This document shows positions 7,801 through 15,832 of a stretch of 64,000 nucleotides of DNA, piece after piece (the first letter of the stretch is position 1; every line of letters begins with the position of its first letter). The position numbers were made by a program, and so were the translations under genes. Under the pieces are notes generated by a model. The model was not told the DNA's origin, did no database searches, and was given only the letters and a program-made list of their open reading frames with translations. The stretch lies in NCBI RefSeq assembly GCF_009915685.1, contig NZ_JAABLP010000003.1, one strand, 5' to 3'. Source of the stretch: Pannonibacter tanglangensis (lineage in GTDB: Bacteria; Pseudomonadota; Alphaproteobacteria; Rhizobiales; Stappiaceae).

Positions 7801-10445
7801 TCGGCAATCGAGCCGCCCTGCTCCAGCTCCGCGATCCGCGTGCGCACCGCAATCACATACTCGGGCGGCAGATCCTCGCCCGTGGCAATCAGCGCCGCCA
7901 GCGCCTCGCGCAGCTCCTGCGCCTCCTCGGCCGCGCGCAGCCAGGGCATCTCCTGCTGCGCCGTCCGCTCGACAATTCGGCGATAGTCATCGACGGATTT
8001 CGCGGCCTCAGCCACCCGCTTGCCGGAGCCGCCCGCCCTGCGACCGCTCGCCTCGAACGCCGCCGCACTGTTGCCGAGCGCACGCTCGAGCGCCCGGCTG
8101 TTTTTGGCCAGCAGCTCGTCAACCTCGGCCTGTTTGGCCCCGGACTTGATGAGCGCCCGGATGCTCTCCTCGCGCTCCTCATACTGCCGCCGGATCTGCG
8201 CTGCAGCTCGCTGCTTGGCCGGCAGCGCGTCGATATGCGTGTCCTGTTCGATGCGCTGCAGCTCGCGCGTAGCATCGGCCACACCCGTGATCTCGCGCTC
8301 CTGCTCTCTGAAGCGATCCATCAAGGCCTGGCTGGCACTGAGCGCGTCCGGCATGAACGCCGCCGCCTCAAGCCCCTTGTTCAGCTCTTCGCGCGCCTTC
8401 GCCAGCTTCTCCTGCGCACCAATGGCCGCCTGCATCCCGGGCAGCGCCGTTGACAGCGCCCGCATCGAGGCCGCATAGGTGTCGACCGCCGCAGCCGCCC
8501 CGGCAATGGCACCGCCAGCCCCGCCCGCAGCGCCCCGCACCGAGTTGAGCGCCGCCTCGCCGTTGCGGACACTGCGCTCCAGATCGGCGACCTGCGTCGT
8601 CGTGCGCAGCGCCTGCTCGACCAGCGCGACGAGCGCCGCATTGCCGCTGTTTTCCGAGCCGAGCCGCGCCAGCGCGTCCCGGAACTGGTCGATCCCGATC
8701 CGCCCCTGGTCAAAATCATCGGCGAGCTGACGCAGCGCGCCGCCCTGCCGCAGGAACTCGTTGAGCGGATCGTCGATCCCGAGCTGCACCCGCCGGTCCG
8801 CTTTGCGACCCATCGCCGTGCGCCAAACATCGAGCGCCGCATCCAGCTCCGCCCGCGCCGCCTCCAGCTGGCTGCGCTGTTCCTTCAGCGCCTCGCCGAC
8901 CTGGAATGCCGCCATGTCCCGCGAGGCCTGCGACAGTTTTTCGACCTCGGCACCGGTCTGGCCATAGGCCTCCCGCAGCCGGCGCACCGCCGCCTCGAGG
9001 CTCTGCGTCGCGGTTTCGGTCTCGCTCGTCCGCGTCGCCCAGATCGCCACACCCGCCGTGATGGCGGTAATGCCGAGACCGATCGGGCCGCCGAAAAACG
9101 CCAGCGTGCCGCGCAATGCCGACATCGTCGCATTGGCCGCCCGCGCCCGCACGGTGCTCTGCGCCAGCTCGTCCGACCAGCGCGCCATGCTGGCCGTCGC
9201 CCCGTCGACCGCGCGCTCGGCAGCCCCCACGTCCCGGTTGAGCCGCGCCAGCGTCCCTGCCGTGGCCCCGTTGGCGAGAGCCAGATCCCGCCGCGCCTGC
9301 GCCGCCCGCAGCGTCGCCACCGCATTGACGCCCTGCGCCCGCGCATCCTCGAGCGCCGCTGCTGCATTGGCCCGCGACGCCGCCACCGCCTGCATCGTGC
9401 CCTGGACATAGTCCGTCACCGCGCCGATGGTCCGCCCGGCGAACACCGCCGCCAGCGCGATTGCCGCGAGATCCGCATTGCGCGCGAGCGGCACCATGGC
9501 ACCGGCCGCGCCCTCGAGCGCCGATCCCAGCGCCCCGCCAAACCCCTCGAACGAAGCCCGGCTTTCCTCCAGCGCCGACGCTGCATCATTGGCCAGATTG
9601 GCAATCGCCTGGGACAGCCCGCCGCGTCCGATGGCATCGGCCGTCAGCTGGATCTGGTCATCGAGCTGAGACAGAGCCCCGTTCAGGCCCTGCATCTGCT
9701 CGCGCATGGCCCCGGCAAACGTGTCCGTGCCGATCTGCCGCAGATAGCGCTCGACCTCGTCCGCGCTGTTGCGCACAGTCGTCGTGACGCCCCGGAACGT
9801 AAACGCCACCTCGTCGCCGGAGCGGCTCGCCTTGACACCAAATTCCTTGAGCCGCTCGAACTCACCGGATGTGGCATCCGCGATGGCCTCGACCCACTGC
9901 AGCAGGTCTTTGCCCATGGCAGAGGCCGTGTTGCCATAGCTCTCCATCGCCGCCATCGACGGCTCGAGCCCGAGGGCCTTGAGCTTGATGAATGCCTCGG
10001 TCGCCTGCGCAACCGAGAACGGCGTGGTCCCCGCAAATCGCTTGATATCCTCGAACGCCGCCGCCCCGGCCGCTGCCGATCCGGTGACCGTTTTGAGCGA
10101 GGCCCGGAGTTTTTCAAACGACGCCGAGGTCTGCACCACCCCGTTGATCAGCTGTACCGAGCCGAGCGTCGCCATGGCAGCCGACGCCCCGGCCAGCGCA
10201 CCGCGCAGACCTGCGAGCGCCTGCGACTGCTGGTCAATCGCCCGGACGTTCGCCGCCCAGGTCCGCGCGGCGGCCGAGGAGGTCCGGTTGAAATTGCCCA
10301 TCGTCTGGTCGAGCTGACCCAGCCCGCGCTGCGCGCGCCGGGAAAACGCGCTGATCTCGGCATCCGCCCGACGCAGCTCGCGCTCAAACCCGGCGATATC
10401 CGCCGCGAGCACCACCTCCATCGAACGATCAGAATCACCGGTCAT
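4800..10445 (-). CDS. Tape measure protein with C-terminal DUF4214 repeats
   Basis: At 1,881 residues this is the longest gene of the cluster and sets tail length. The N-terminal 250 residues carry the classic tape-measure domain (GTTPFSVAQATEAFIKLKAL, then YGNTASAMGKDLLQW). Long alanine-rich coiled-coil segments follow, and hydrophobic Gly-rich stretches occur near residues 1,000-1,060. At about 1,675-1,765 there are two DUF4214-type units (LYQSLLGRQADAGGLAGW and LYLSVLGREPDAAGLAGW), followed by the usual tape-measure tail motif DSVPRMLMPGEFVM. It overlaps both neighbours by ATGA. DUF4214 units are more usual in large secreted proteins. Confidence 0.93.
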   Translation of the reverse strand: MTGDSDRSMEVVLAADIAGFERELRRADAEISAFSRRAQRGLGQLDQTMGNFNRTSSAAARTWAANVRAIDQQSQALAGLRGALAGASAAMATLGSVQLINGVVQTSASFEKLRASLKTVTGSAAAGAAAFEDIKRFAGTTPFSVAQATEAFIKLKALGLEPSMAAMESYGNTASAMGKDLLQWVEAIADATSGEFERLKEFGVKASRSGDEVAFTFRGVTTTVRNSADEVERYLRQIGTDTFAGAMREQMQGLNGALSQLDDQIQLTADAIGRGGLSQAIANLANDAASALEESRASFEGFGGALGSALEGAAGAMVPLARNADLAAIALAAVFAGRTIGAVTDYVQGTMQAVAASRANAAAALEDARAQGVNAVATLRAAQARRDLALANGATAGTLARLNRDVGAAERAVDGATASMARWSDELAQSTVRARAANATMSALRGTLAFFGGPIGLGITAITAGVAIWATRTSETETATQSLEAAVRRLREAYGQTGAEVEKLSQASRDMAAFQVGEALKEQRSQLEAARAELDAALDVWRTAMGRKADRRVQLGIDDPLNEFLRQGGALRQLADDFDQGRIGIDQFRDALARLGSENSGNAALVALVEQALRTTTQVADLERSVRNGEAALNSVRGAAGGAGGAIAGAAAAVDTYAASMRALSTALPGMQAAIGAQEKLAKAREELNKGLEAAAFMPDALSASQALMDRFREQEREITGVADATRELQRIEQDTHIDALPAKQRAAAQIRRQYEEREESIRALIKSGAKQAEVDELLAKNSRALERALGNSAAAFEASGRRAGGSGKRVAEAAKSVDDYRRIVERTAQQEMPWLRAAEEAQELREALAALIATGEDLPPEYVIAVRTRIAELEQGGSIADLGAGMGRDFGDAFSSGFGDVFRDLMEGGFESFDELLDRVTSRFADLGYQGIDRLFSGEAFKTIGSALKGSPVAEIRQAVEDGSERGAGKGTVFGWGQVFGGSAAGAMGAGGQALGQALGAFSMGYQSGSPLMGGLSGALSGLSTGLAFGPVGGAIGALLGGGLGLFGGILGGNAQARQKRLAAQRELATSMGAINQFKQLSAGRGIGEFRDGFTEYSDQSVKYQILARDAGNKGLQRELEQLHSQYFALLEKTFRKERDVALGNLNLGFGFDTAFFDAVDNMEQARDQLTGWVDDARYMFDRLRDYGNDLDPDAVNTYISEMEHAAQRYAISLVTGVEPMSDVAERINEIKGAAVGLEETLIRLAMSADEAAASVDQAVKTAMDKLRGEFAGEIRRSINDLTDRGYINQLNDAVRTLGERLADTRLLGLDSALALEEFDAAIASITKGASDSLPAAERAEVYRNALRAVSSASGEAAGVVDGLLKRALESLTEAAAEAATQLGEGARGLYAGIRGSISGAMGIGYYSEIEEALTLYNERLKTAADLGFEATGALRALELSLGQIAATSGLTEAQLEALAEVFPAISDTLRGLIGAGGSNQVADARSAADQARAALRAAYEAERSELEQTISTLSGFAEQIRAFRTQLRLDAQLSPLSPLEKLQEAARVYQETLAKVGQGDKDALGRLEQVSRDYLNEARAYYGSTEAYTTIWQSVDQQLAAALASAETQVSAAEQQLAALKTQVGALIDINDSVQSVGAAITGLNAAMAALASAEGAQAAAIRELAAMQAAQNTATIQALYQSLLGRQADAGGLAGWQQHLAGGGSIKDVASGIANSREAAIRNLYLSVLGREPDAAGLAGWLDYLAKGGDMAGVQAGIVNSPEAARLRLPGMAAGGLVSGGVAGVDSVPRMLMPGEFVMPVLATRNYASELAQMRAGTYQANDNSGAVAAEIRGLRQDVDRLAGVVAAGAKANVDAVQETTRAVQDQQRLAGMGRAAR

Positions 10446-10717
10446 GTCGTCTCCGATGCGGCCCGCGCCGCGATCATGCCGTTATGCGAGCTGGCAAACC
10501 GCATGAGCTTGCCCGCCACCCCGTCGCCGCCGGGCGGCGTCGGCGCTGGCGGGAACACCGCCTTGAGCACCGACGAGATCAGCTCATGCCGGGCGTCAGC
10601 CGCCCGGCGGATATGGTCGAGATTGGTGTCGAGCGTTTCGGCCGCCGTCCAGCCGAGGTGCCCGGTGCCGATGTCGAACAACCGGTCGAGATACTCGGCG
10701 AAGGCGGCCGCCCTCAC
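10442..10717 (-). CDS. Tail assembly chaperone (GTA TAC / Phage_TAC_6-like)
   Basis: This 91-residue protein lies between the other chaperone gene and the tape measure, the position of the second tail chaperone in many siphophages and gene transfer agents. Its HLGWTAAETLDTNLDHIRRA segment fits the LGWxPxxxW-type motif of the small GTA chaperone family. It overlaps both neighbours by 4 bases. No separate frameshift product is evident: the two chaperones are separate overlapping genes rather than one slippage product. Confidence 0.7.
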   Translation of the reverse strand: MRAAAFAEYLDRLFDIGTGHLGWTAAETLDTNLDHIRRAADARHELISSVLKAVFPPAPTPPGGDGVAGKLMRFASSHNGMIAARAASETT

Positions 10718-11079
10718 TCCGGGTCGGCATCGCCGTCATCCGGCTCCTCGGTCTCGGCAACCGCATCCGCATCGCGCCCGCCAGCCGAAATGTTCCGCAG
10801 GAACTGGATGGCCGGCTGGCCATAGCCCTGGAACAGCCCGCCGGCGAACACCAGAGGCGCGATTTCATCGAGCGTGCGCTCGACGCGTTTGGCGTCGATG
10901 CCAGCCGCCAGAACATAGATCAGCGCGTCGATATCCTGCTGGATGAACTGGTTGTAGACCGGGGCGATCCCGCCGAATTTGGCGTTGATCTTGCGCGCGG
11001 CATCGAGCGTCGGGCGCAGCACGCGCTCGCGCCCGCCGAGAGTAATGGTCACCTCGCCCGAGGACAGACGGTCGGTCAT
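10714..11079 (-). CDS. Tail assembly chaperone (GTA-gp10-like)
   Basis: The protein of about 121 residues starts MTDRLSSGEVTITLGG, the pattern of GTA gp10-family chaperones (a short beta segment, then a helical body RKINAKFGGIAPVYNQF) with an acidic C-terminus. The ATG at 11079 is preferred over an upstream ATG at 11106 because AGGAG lies just ahead of it. It is expected to coat the tape measure during tail assembly. The stop overlaps the second chaperone gene's start. Confidence 0.8.
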   Translation of the reverse strand: MTDRLSSGEVTITLGGRERVLRPTLDAARKINAKFGGIAPVYNQFIQQDIDALIYVLAAGIDAKRVERTLDEIAPLVFAGGLFQGYGQPAIQFLRNISAGGRDADAVAETEEPDDGDADPE

Positions 11080-11105
11080 TGGATTTGCTCCTGTTATGTG
11101 GCTCA

Positions 11106-11137
11106 AGGAAAAGGACCGGCGGCACTCTCGCCGCCGG
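11106..11137 (-). terminator. Terminator downstream of the tail tube gene
   Basis: On the minus strand an 8-bp perfect stem (CCGGCGGC/GCCGCCGG, loop of six) is followed by a C/T-rich tract TCCTTTTCCTT. It lies 19 bases past the tail tube stop and before the chaperone gene. It probably trims expression of tail chaperones and tape measure relative to the tube protein. Confidence 0.6.
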
Positions 11138-11155
11138 CCAGTTGGCTGCCGACCG

Positions 11156-11626
11156 TCAGACGGCAGCCGGGACGGTCAGAACCGGCGTGTTGATGGCCAG
11201 GGTGACGGTCCCCTTGACGATGGCGTCGGCATTGCCGACCTGCGTCGTCAGTTTGGTCACCGCCGCGTGAAAATAGAAAATCGTGTTTTTGCCGGTCGGA
11301 GTCGGCTTGTCGTCCAGCTCGATCCGGATCGCGTAGTCGGCATCGGCCGCCACCGCCGCCGCCAGCGCCACCTGGCCGGCGTCGACCGGGTCACGACCCA
11401 GCGTCACCTGCAGCTCGCCCGCGTCGAACGAGGTCTTGAATTTGCGCACGCGGCGATTGTTGAGCGCCGTGAAATTCGCGAGCCCCACGTTGTCGCCGAA
11501 CTCGCCGATATCCTCGACCTCGCCGATCTCGGTCCAAGGCGTCAGTGCCGCATACGCGGTCGGCGTGGCTGCGGCCGTCGTCGGGCCGATGGAAATGCGC
11601 GTCCCCGCGCCAGTCTGTACGGGCAT
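11156..11626 (-). CDS. Major tail (tube) protein
   Basis: This 156-residue protein begins MPVQTGAGTRISIGPTT and shows the tube-protein pattern: an early EDIGEFGDN segment, a central sheet (RKFKTSFDAGELQVTLGRD) and a C-terminal domain ending in VLTVPAAV. It sits between the tail terminator and the tail chaperones, as in nearly all siphophages. Hairpins lie on both sides of the gene, suggesting separate transcript control of an abundant product. Confidence 0.85.
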   Translation of the reverse strand: MPVQTGAGTRISIGPTTAAATPTAYAALTPWTEIGEVEDIGEFGDNVGLANFTALNNRRVRKFKTSFDAGELQVTLGRDPVDAGQVALAAAVAADADYAIRIELDDKPTPTGKNTIFYFHAAVTKLTTQVGNADAIVKGTVTLAINTPVLTVPAAV

Positions 11627-11648
11627 TGTCTAGGTCTCCTGTGGACAT

Positions 11649-11671
11649 GAAAAGGCCGCCTCGCGGGCGGC
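11649..11671 (-). terminator. Weak terminator/attenuator ahead of the tail tube gene
   Basis: On the minus strand a 6-bp stem GCCGCC/GGCGGC with a five-base loop is followed by TTTT. It lies in the 90-base gap between the tail terminator gene and the tail tube gene, the largest gap in the head-tail block. A second short stem (CCTCC/GGAGG) lies a few bases further right. Confidence 0.4.
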
Positions 11672-11716
11672 AGAACCCTCCATCCGGAGGATCAGTCAGC
11701 GGCGATGCCGCATGCG

Positions 11717-12133
11717 TCAGAGTTGCTCGGTCAGGATCTCGAGGCTCACCTGCCCCATGTACGTGAGCCCATCCGGCTCCGGGCTCGTTGCCTCGGTCAG
11801 CACGGTGCAGCGCACCACGCGACCCGAGAGGTTGCCGCTGTCGTCGGCGAGGTCTCCGCGCCGCCGGTGCAACGCGGTCCGGATGCGGCCCATGATCCGC
11901 AGGCACTCGGCCTGCCCGCTGTAGGCCGACCAGACCGACAACACCACCAGCCAGCGCCGCGAGAGGTCCGTCAGCCGATCCTGCCTCGCCGCGACAACCC
12001 GGCTGATCTGCACATAGGGCAGAGCCTGGCCGGGCCGCGCCACGTCGAACACCGGCACAGCCGGCAGCGGCGGCACCGCCGAGAGCGCTGCCGTGAGCCG
12101 CTGGTAGACCCAGCGATTGACCTCGGTTGTCAT
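11717..12133 (-). CDS. DUF3168 tail terminator/completion protein
   Basis: The 138-residue protein has the DUF3168 pattern: VYQRLTAALSAVPPLPAVPVFD near the N-terminus is split here as VYQRLTAALSAV and PVFDVARPGQALPYV, followed by LVVLSVWSAYSGQ and a closing segment on the tail strand. Members close the tail tube end and join tail to head. It lies between the HK97-gp10-like protein and the tail tube gene, the conserved place, and overlaps its upstream neighbour by 4 bases. Confidence 0.85.
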   Translation of the reverse strand: MTTEVNRWVYQRLTAALSAVPPLPAVPVFDVARPGQALPYVQISRVVAARQDRLTDLSRRWLVVLSVWSAYSGQAECLRIMGRIRTALHRRRGDLADDSGNLSGRVVRCTVLTEATSPEPDGLTYMGQVSLEILTEQL

Positions 12134-12561
12134 TTTCTGGTCCGCGTTTTGAGCGCTGCCCCGGCGGACAGCACGCCGCCGGTCGCCCGGCCGATCCGCG
12201 CCGCGATGCCCGGCGCGTTGAGATCCAGCGCCGGCCCCATGAACGGGCTCGCCGGCATCGGCGGAATGTTGCGCTCTGGCGAGCCCTTGGTGCCGAACTC
12301 GATGAATTGCCAGTAGAACTGCTCGCGAGCAGCTGTCCGCGACAGGAGCCCGATCCGCGCCCGCAGCCCGTCGCCATCGACCTGCGCACTCAGCGCCGCC
12401 GCCAGATCACCCGTGCGCACCGGCACCAGCCCGCGCATCGTGTCGAGCACATCCTGCGCGCCGGCCTCGATCTCCCGCGCCACCGCCACCCGCACCCGCC
12501 CGGGCATCCCCCGCACGGCCGCCCGAACTCGAGCAACGCCCTTGATCTGCGATTTGGTCAT
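12130..12561 (-). CDS. HK97 gp10-family neck/tail completion protein
   Basis: The 143-residue protein matches the HK97-gp10 pattern: an N-terminal helix (VARVRAAVRGMPGRVR), the LVPVRTGDLAAALS motif and the FIEFGTKGSPERNIPPMP motif that mark this family. It acts at the head-tail interface during assembly. It overlaps both the head closure gene and the DUF3168 gene by 4 bases. Confidence 0.88.
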   Translation of the reverse strand: MTKSQIKGVARVRAAVRGMPGRVRVAVAREIEAGAQDVLDTMRGLVPVRTGDLAAALSAQVDGDGLRARIGLLSRTAAREQFYWQFIEFGTKGSPERNIPPMPASPFMGPALDLNAPGIAARIGRATGGVLSAGAALKTRTRK

Positions 12562-12902
12562 GTGGTCACACGCTCCACGCCGAGGGAGACCTCCGCAATC
12601 GCCCGCCCCCGATCCGTCACCGATATGACGCGGTAGGACGCGCCCGCGATCACGACGCGGTCATTGACTGCGAGGCCGAGCGTGCTGGCACTCCGCCTGA
12701 CACGCACCTCGCCGCGCAGCGGATCGGTGATCCGGCCCGCCTCGCGCCGCTCCCGCGTGGTCTCGAAAACCACATGGGCTGCACAGGTGCAGATCTGCAC
12801 CGGCACCTCGGTCGCACCGCCGAGCCCATCCGGCACCCGGTCGAGGCGACTGATCACCACGCGCTGGTCCATCTGCCCGGCGCGCATCAGAGCCTGCCCC
12901 AT
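12558..12902 (-). CDS. Head closure protein (SPP1 gp16-like head-tail joining)
   Basis: The 114-residue beta-rich protein contains the family motif DQRVVISRLDRVPDGLGG and a later RITDPLRGEVRVRRS segment. Such proteins close the portal channel after packaging and receive the tail. It overlaps the upstream connector gene by 16 bases and the downstream gene by 4 bases. Confidence 0.85.
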   Translation of the reverse strand: MGQALMRAGQMDQRVVISRLDRVPDGLGGATEVPVQICTCAAHVVFETTRERREAGRITDPLRGEVRVRRSASTLGLAVNDRVVIAGASYRVISVTDRGRAIAEVSLGVERVTT

Positions 12903-13432
12903 CGCAGCTGACGGATCAGAGCCGACGCCCCGCCAGGCATCTCCAGCGGCGATGCGCCGATGACGACACCCTCACGCTGCATGTCCAGCGCCCCCACCCG
13001 CAATTTGACGAGCAGCCGCGCCGCCGGCAGCCGCTCCTCCGGCAGGGCACAGAGATAGTCGACGCGCCACCGCGCCCCGGGCTGATACGACGCGAGGCTC
13101 GGCAGATCGACCCAGGCCCCGCGCGCATCACGCCCCCAGGCCGGACCAGCCACCGGCGTTGCGGTTGCCCCCTCGATCACGTGCAGGCTGACCTCGGTCA
13201 CGTCAGGCAACGCCAGACGCTGCAGGCCAGCCTCGGCAAACTCCTCCCGCCAGCGCTGCGGCAGGATCACCCGGCCGAGCGCCCCGCCCGGCCCCTCCAG
13301 CTCGGAGACAACCGAGGCCTCGAGCGCTGCCAGCGTTGCGTCATTGTCGCCCGGCTCATACCGCAGATGCTCGCGCAACTCGGCCACGCTGACGACCGGC
13401 CCGGCCGGAGCCTCGATCCGGACCGCAGGCAT
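12887..13432 (-). CDS. Head-tail connector protein (gp6-like adaptor)
   Basis: The 181-residue protein has the mostly helical gp6/gp15-type pattern: VSVAELREHLRYEPGDND, then a long helix with ALEASVVSELEGPGG, and VILPQRWREEF. Adaptors of this kind form the ring below the portal. The start overlaps the upstream stop as TGATG. It precedes the head closure gene, as in HK97-like phages. Confidence 0.87.
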   Translation of the reverse strand: MPAVRIEAPAGPVVSVAELREHLRYEPGDNDATLAALEASVVSELEGPGGALGRVILPQRWREEFAEAGLQRLALPDVTEVSLHVIEGATATPVAGPAWGRDARGAWVDLPSLASYQPGARWRVDYLCALPEERLPAARLLVKLRVGALDMQREGVVIGASPLEMPGGASALIRQLRWGRL

Positions 13433-13659
13433 CAGACAGGCGCCTTTGGCGCACGCTTGGCAAAGCGCGCAATCTGGCCCTCGCCCACGCCCTCGCCGGT
13501 CTTGCCAGCGATCTCATCGGCCTGCACATCCACACAGCCGAGCGCAATCGCTGCGTCCAGCAGCTCGGGCGGGCACTCCTCGCCCGCCTCGATCACCACG
13601 GGATAGATTTCCCCGGCCCGCACGCCCTCGAACGGTCTGGTCACAGTCGGCATCGTCAT
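13432..13659 (-). CDS. Small phage protein between capsid and connector
   Basis: This 75-residue acidic-then-basic protein begins MTMPTVTRPFEGVRAGEIYP and ends in a Lys-rich tail (RFAKRAPKAPV). Small proteins of unknown role are common between capsid and connector genes in HK97-like phages. GAGGAG lies before the ATG, and a stable hairpin lies between it and the capsid gene. No function can be assigned. Confidence 0.7.
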   Translation of the reverse strand: MTMPTVTRPFEGVRAGEIYPVVIEAGEECPPELLDAAIALGCVDVQADEIAGKTGEGVGEGQIARFAKRAPKAPV

Positions 13660-13673
13660 CTCCTCGGGATAAG

Positions 13674-13698
13674 CGGCGGGCGCATCGGGCGCCCGCCG
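13674..13698 (-). terminator. Hairpin downstream of the capsid gene
   Basis: A 10-bp perfect stem (CGGCGGGCGC/GCGCCCGCCG, loop of five) lies 9 bases past the capsid stop. On the minus strand it is followed by CTTATCC rather than a true T-run, so it may act as a leaky terminator, a processing site or a 3' stabiliser of the capsid message. Confidence 0.45.
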
Positions 13699-13707
13699 GG
13701 ATCAATG

Positions 13708-14997
13708 TCAGGCCGCCACGCGGTGATAGCGGATCCACTCCGGGTTCCAGATGCCGCCACCGACGCGTTTGGTCGTGTAGAACAGCACGTACGGCTTGCG
13801 GGTGTAGGCATCACGCAGCACGGAGATCCCCACCCGGTCAAAAATGCGGTACGCCTCGGCGAGGTTGCCGTAGACGACAGGGATCGCATTTGCGGCGACA
13901 TTCGGCAGACCAGACAGCTCAAACACGGGCTCGCCGTTGAGCGTGGCCGGCTGGCCGGCCTGGAAACTCGGCTGCCAGAGATAGTTGCCGTCGCCGTCCT
14001 TGAGCTTGCGGATCGCGCGATACGTCAGCCGGTTGGCATAGAGGGCTGCACCGGCACGCCGCTCGGCCGGAAGGCTGGTCGTCAGGTCGATCAGGCCATC
14101 AGCGGTCAGCGCGGCAGCCGCACCGGTCCGCACCTCCTCCACCGCGCCGAGGGGATGGCGCTGCGCGGCCGGGCGGGCCGCCTCGGCAGCAGCGTCATAG
14201 TTGAGCAGGCCGGTCGGTTTGTTCACGCCGTCGCCGGAGATGAACGCGATCCCCTCCTGCCGGGCGAACTCGGTGTTGACCTCGCTCGCGAGCCACGCCG
14301 CGATGTTGATCGCGCTGTCCTCGAGGATCTGGTTGGTCGCCGCCGGCTGGGCATAGATCTCCCCGAACGCGAACGCATAGTCCTGCAGCTGGCTGCTGTT
14401 GGTCTCTGGGCGGGTGGCGGTTTCGCCGACCCAGCCCGAGGCCGTGCCGCCGATGTTGTAGAGCCGCTTGAACCCGCGTCCGGTGACGGACTGGACGGTT
14501 GCGAACTGGCGCATCGGCGAGACCTGCACCAGCCGGTCAGTGATCGTGCGATCCCACTCGACCGGCGCGGTGTAACCGCCGTCCGAGTCCGAGCCGACCG
14601 AATAGGCCGCCGAGACCCCCTGCACGCGCATCGCGGCCTTGACCGCATTCTCGTCGACGCGCCCTCGCACGAACGCATCAAACGTCTGCGCGTAGGCCCG
14701 ATCTGCCTCAGTCATCACCGCCGGTGCGCCAGGCCCATGATCCCGGGCAGCCGCTCGGATCGCCTGCTGATCGAGCGCCGCCTGCAGCTCACCGACCTGG
14801 GCGTTGATGCGCTCGAGTTTCTCGGCCGTCACCACATCGTCAAACTTCGCCTTGACGCCGGCCAACTCCTCGGCATGCGCCTTCTTGAACTCCTCGAACG
14901 CCTGACCCAGCTGGGCCAGGACCGCGTCAGGGCCATTGCCCTGCGCACGAGCGAACAGGATGCCGCGCTGTCCGGCGGCGCTGGTATGAATAGTCAT
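13708..14997 (-). CDS. Major capsid protein, HK97 fold
   Basis: The 429-residue protein has an N-terminal scaffolding-like delta domain of about 100 coiled-coil residues (LGQAFEEFKKAHAEELAG) followed by the HK97 capsid core: SDSDGGYTAPVEWDRTITD, GWVGETATRPETNSS, and the loop FISGDGVNKPTGLLNYD. The C-terminus carries the P-domain signature (DAYTRKPYVLFYTTKRVGG). The protease gene just upstream is expected to remove the delta domain during maturation. Confidence 0.95.
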   Translation of the reverse strand: MTIHTSAAGQRGILFARAQGNGPDAVLAQLGQAFEEFKKAHAEELAGVKAKFDDVVTAEKLERINAQVGELQAALDQQAIRAAARDHGPGAPAVMTEADRAYAQTFDAFVRGRVDENAVKAAMRVQGVSAAYSVGSDSDGGYTAPVEWDRTITDRLVQVSPMRQFATVQSVTGRGFKRLYNIGGTASGWVGETATRPETNSSQLQDYAFAFGEIYAQPAATNQILEDSAINIAAWLASEVNTEFARQEGIAFISGDGVNKPTGLLNYDAAAEAARPAAQRHPLGAVEEVRTGAAAALTADGLIDLTTSLPAERRAGAALYANRLTYRAIRKLKDGDGNYLWQPSFQAGQPATLNGEPVFELSGLPNVAANAIPVVYGNLAEAYRIFDRVGISVLRDAYTRKPYVLFYTTKRVGGGIWNPEWIRYHRVAA

Positions 14998-15007
14998 GAT
15001 TTCTGTC

Positions 15008-15832
15008 TCACTTTTTCAGGGTGGCAATCAGGCGCTGTACGGCGCCAACGTCCAGACCAGCGCCGGGCATGGTCTCTGCGGCAGCGCCAGGCGTGCCGGG
15101 GAATGCCTGCCGCATCAGGGCGCGCCGCTCGGCACGCGGCACCCCCGCCTTGGCAAGCTGCTGATCGAGCCGCGACCGCGCGGCTTTCTGCGGGTCCGTC
15201 GCCGGACCGAGATCAGGCGCAGTGAATGTCTCGTCGGCAAACGCCATCTCGATGGCACGCTCGGGCGCGAGCCAGGTCTCCGCCTCCATCATGGCGCGGA
15301 TCTCCACCTGGTCGCGGCCCGTGCGCGCGGAATAGATCCCTGCCATCGCCTCGTCGAATGCCCGGAACGTTTCCGCCGCGCTGGCGAAATCGGCGTGATT
15401 GCCAACAACCCCGCCCCAGCTGTTGTGGATCATCAGGAACGAGCCGAGGCCCATCTGCACCGTGTCGCCCGCCATGGCGATGATCGAGGCTGCTGAGGCC
15501 GCGAGCCCCATCACCCGCACGGTCACGCGCGCCGGATGCTCGGCGAGCAGGTTGTAGATGGTCACGCCCTCGAACATGTCGCCGCCGGGGCTGTTGATGT
15601 TCACGGTCACGTCGACCGGGCCGATCTGCCGCAGCGCGCCCGCAATCCGTTTGGCGGTCACGCCCTCACCGGTCCACCAGTCCTGACCGATCACGTCATA
15701 AATCGAGATCGTCGGCGTCTCGTCGCCCTCGGCCGCGAGCGGCGTCCAGCGCTCCAGCGCACCGGATGCCGGCTCGCCGACATAGGCCCGGGGCTTCTCG
15801 ATCTGCACGCTCGGCAGGTTGCGCAGGCTCAT
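15008..15832 (-). CDS. Head maturation protease, ClpP-related
   Basis: The start at 15832 is supported by AAGGAGG upstream and by an ATGA overlap with the portal stop. The 274-residue protein shows the ClpP-type serine protease pattern: VNINSPGGDMFEGV near residues 78-90, the nucleophile in GLAASAAS (Ser113), and His136 in FLMIHNSWG. It cleaves the capsid delta domain and scaffold before DNA packaging. The C-terminal third is a charged helical tail, possibly scaffold. Confidence 0.93.
   Translation of the reverse strand: MSLRNLPSVQIEKPRAYVGEPASGALERWTPLAAEGDETPTISIYDVIGQDWWTGEGVTAKRIAGALRQIGPVDVTVNINSPGGDMFEGVTIYNLLAEHPARVTVRVMGLAASAASIIAMAGDTVQMGLGSFLMIHNSWGGVVGNHADFASAAETFRAFDEAMAGIYSARTGRDQVEIRAMMEAETWLAPERAIEMAFADETFTAPDLGPATDPQKAARSRLDQQLAKAGVPRAERRALMRQAFPGTPGAAAETMPGAGLDVGAVQRLIATLKK

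Noticed and set aside
5340..8453. A 1,037-codon rightward frame opposite the tape measure gene
   Set aside because: The composition (Arg, Leu, Gln and Gly) and lack of any domain fit the complement of a coiled-coil gene; the tape measure on the other strand is unmistakable.
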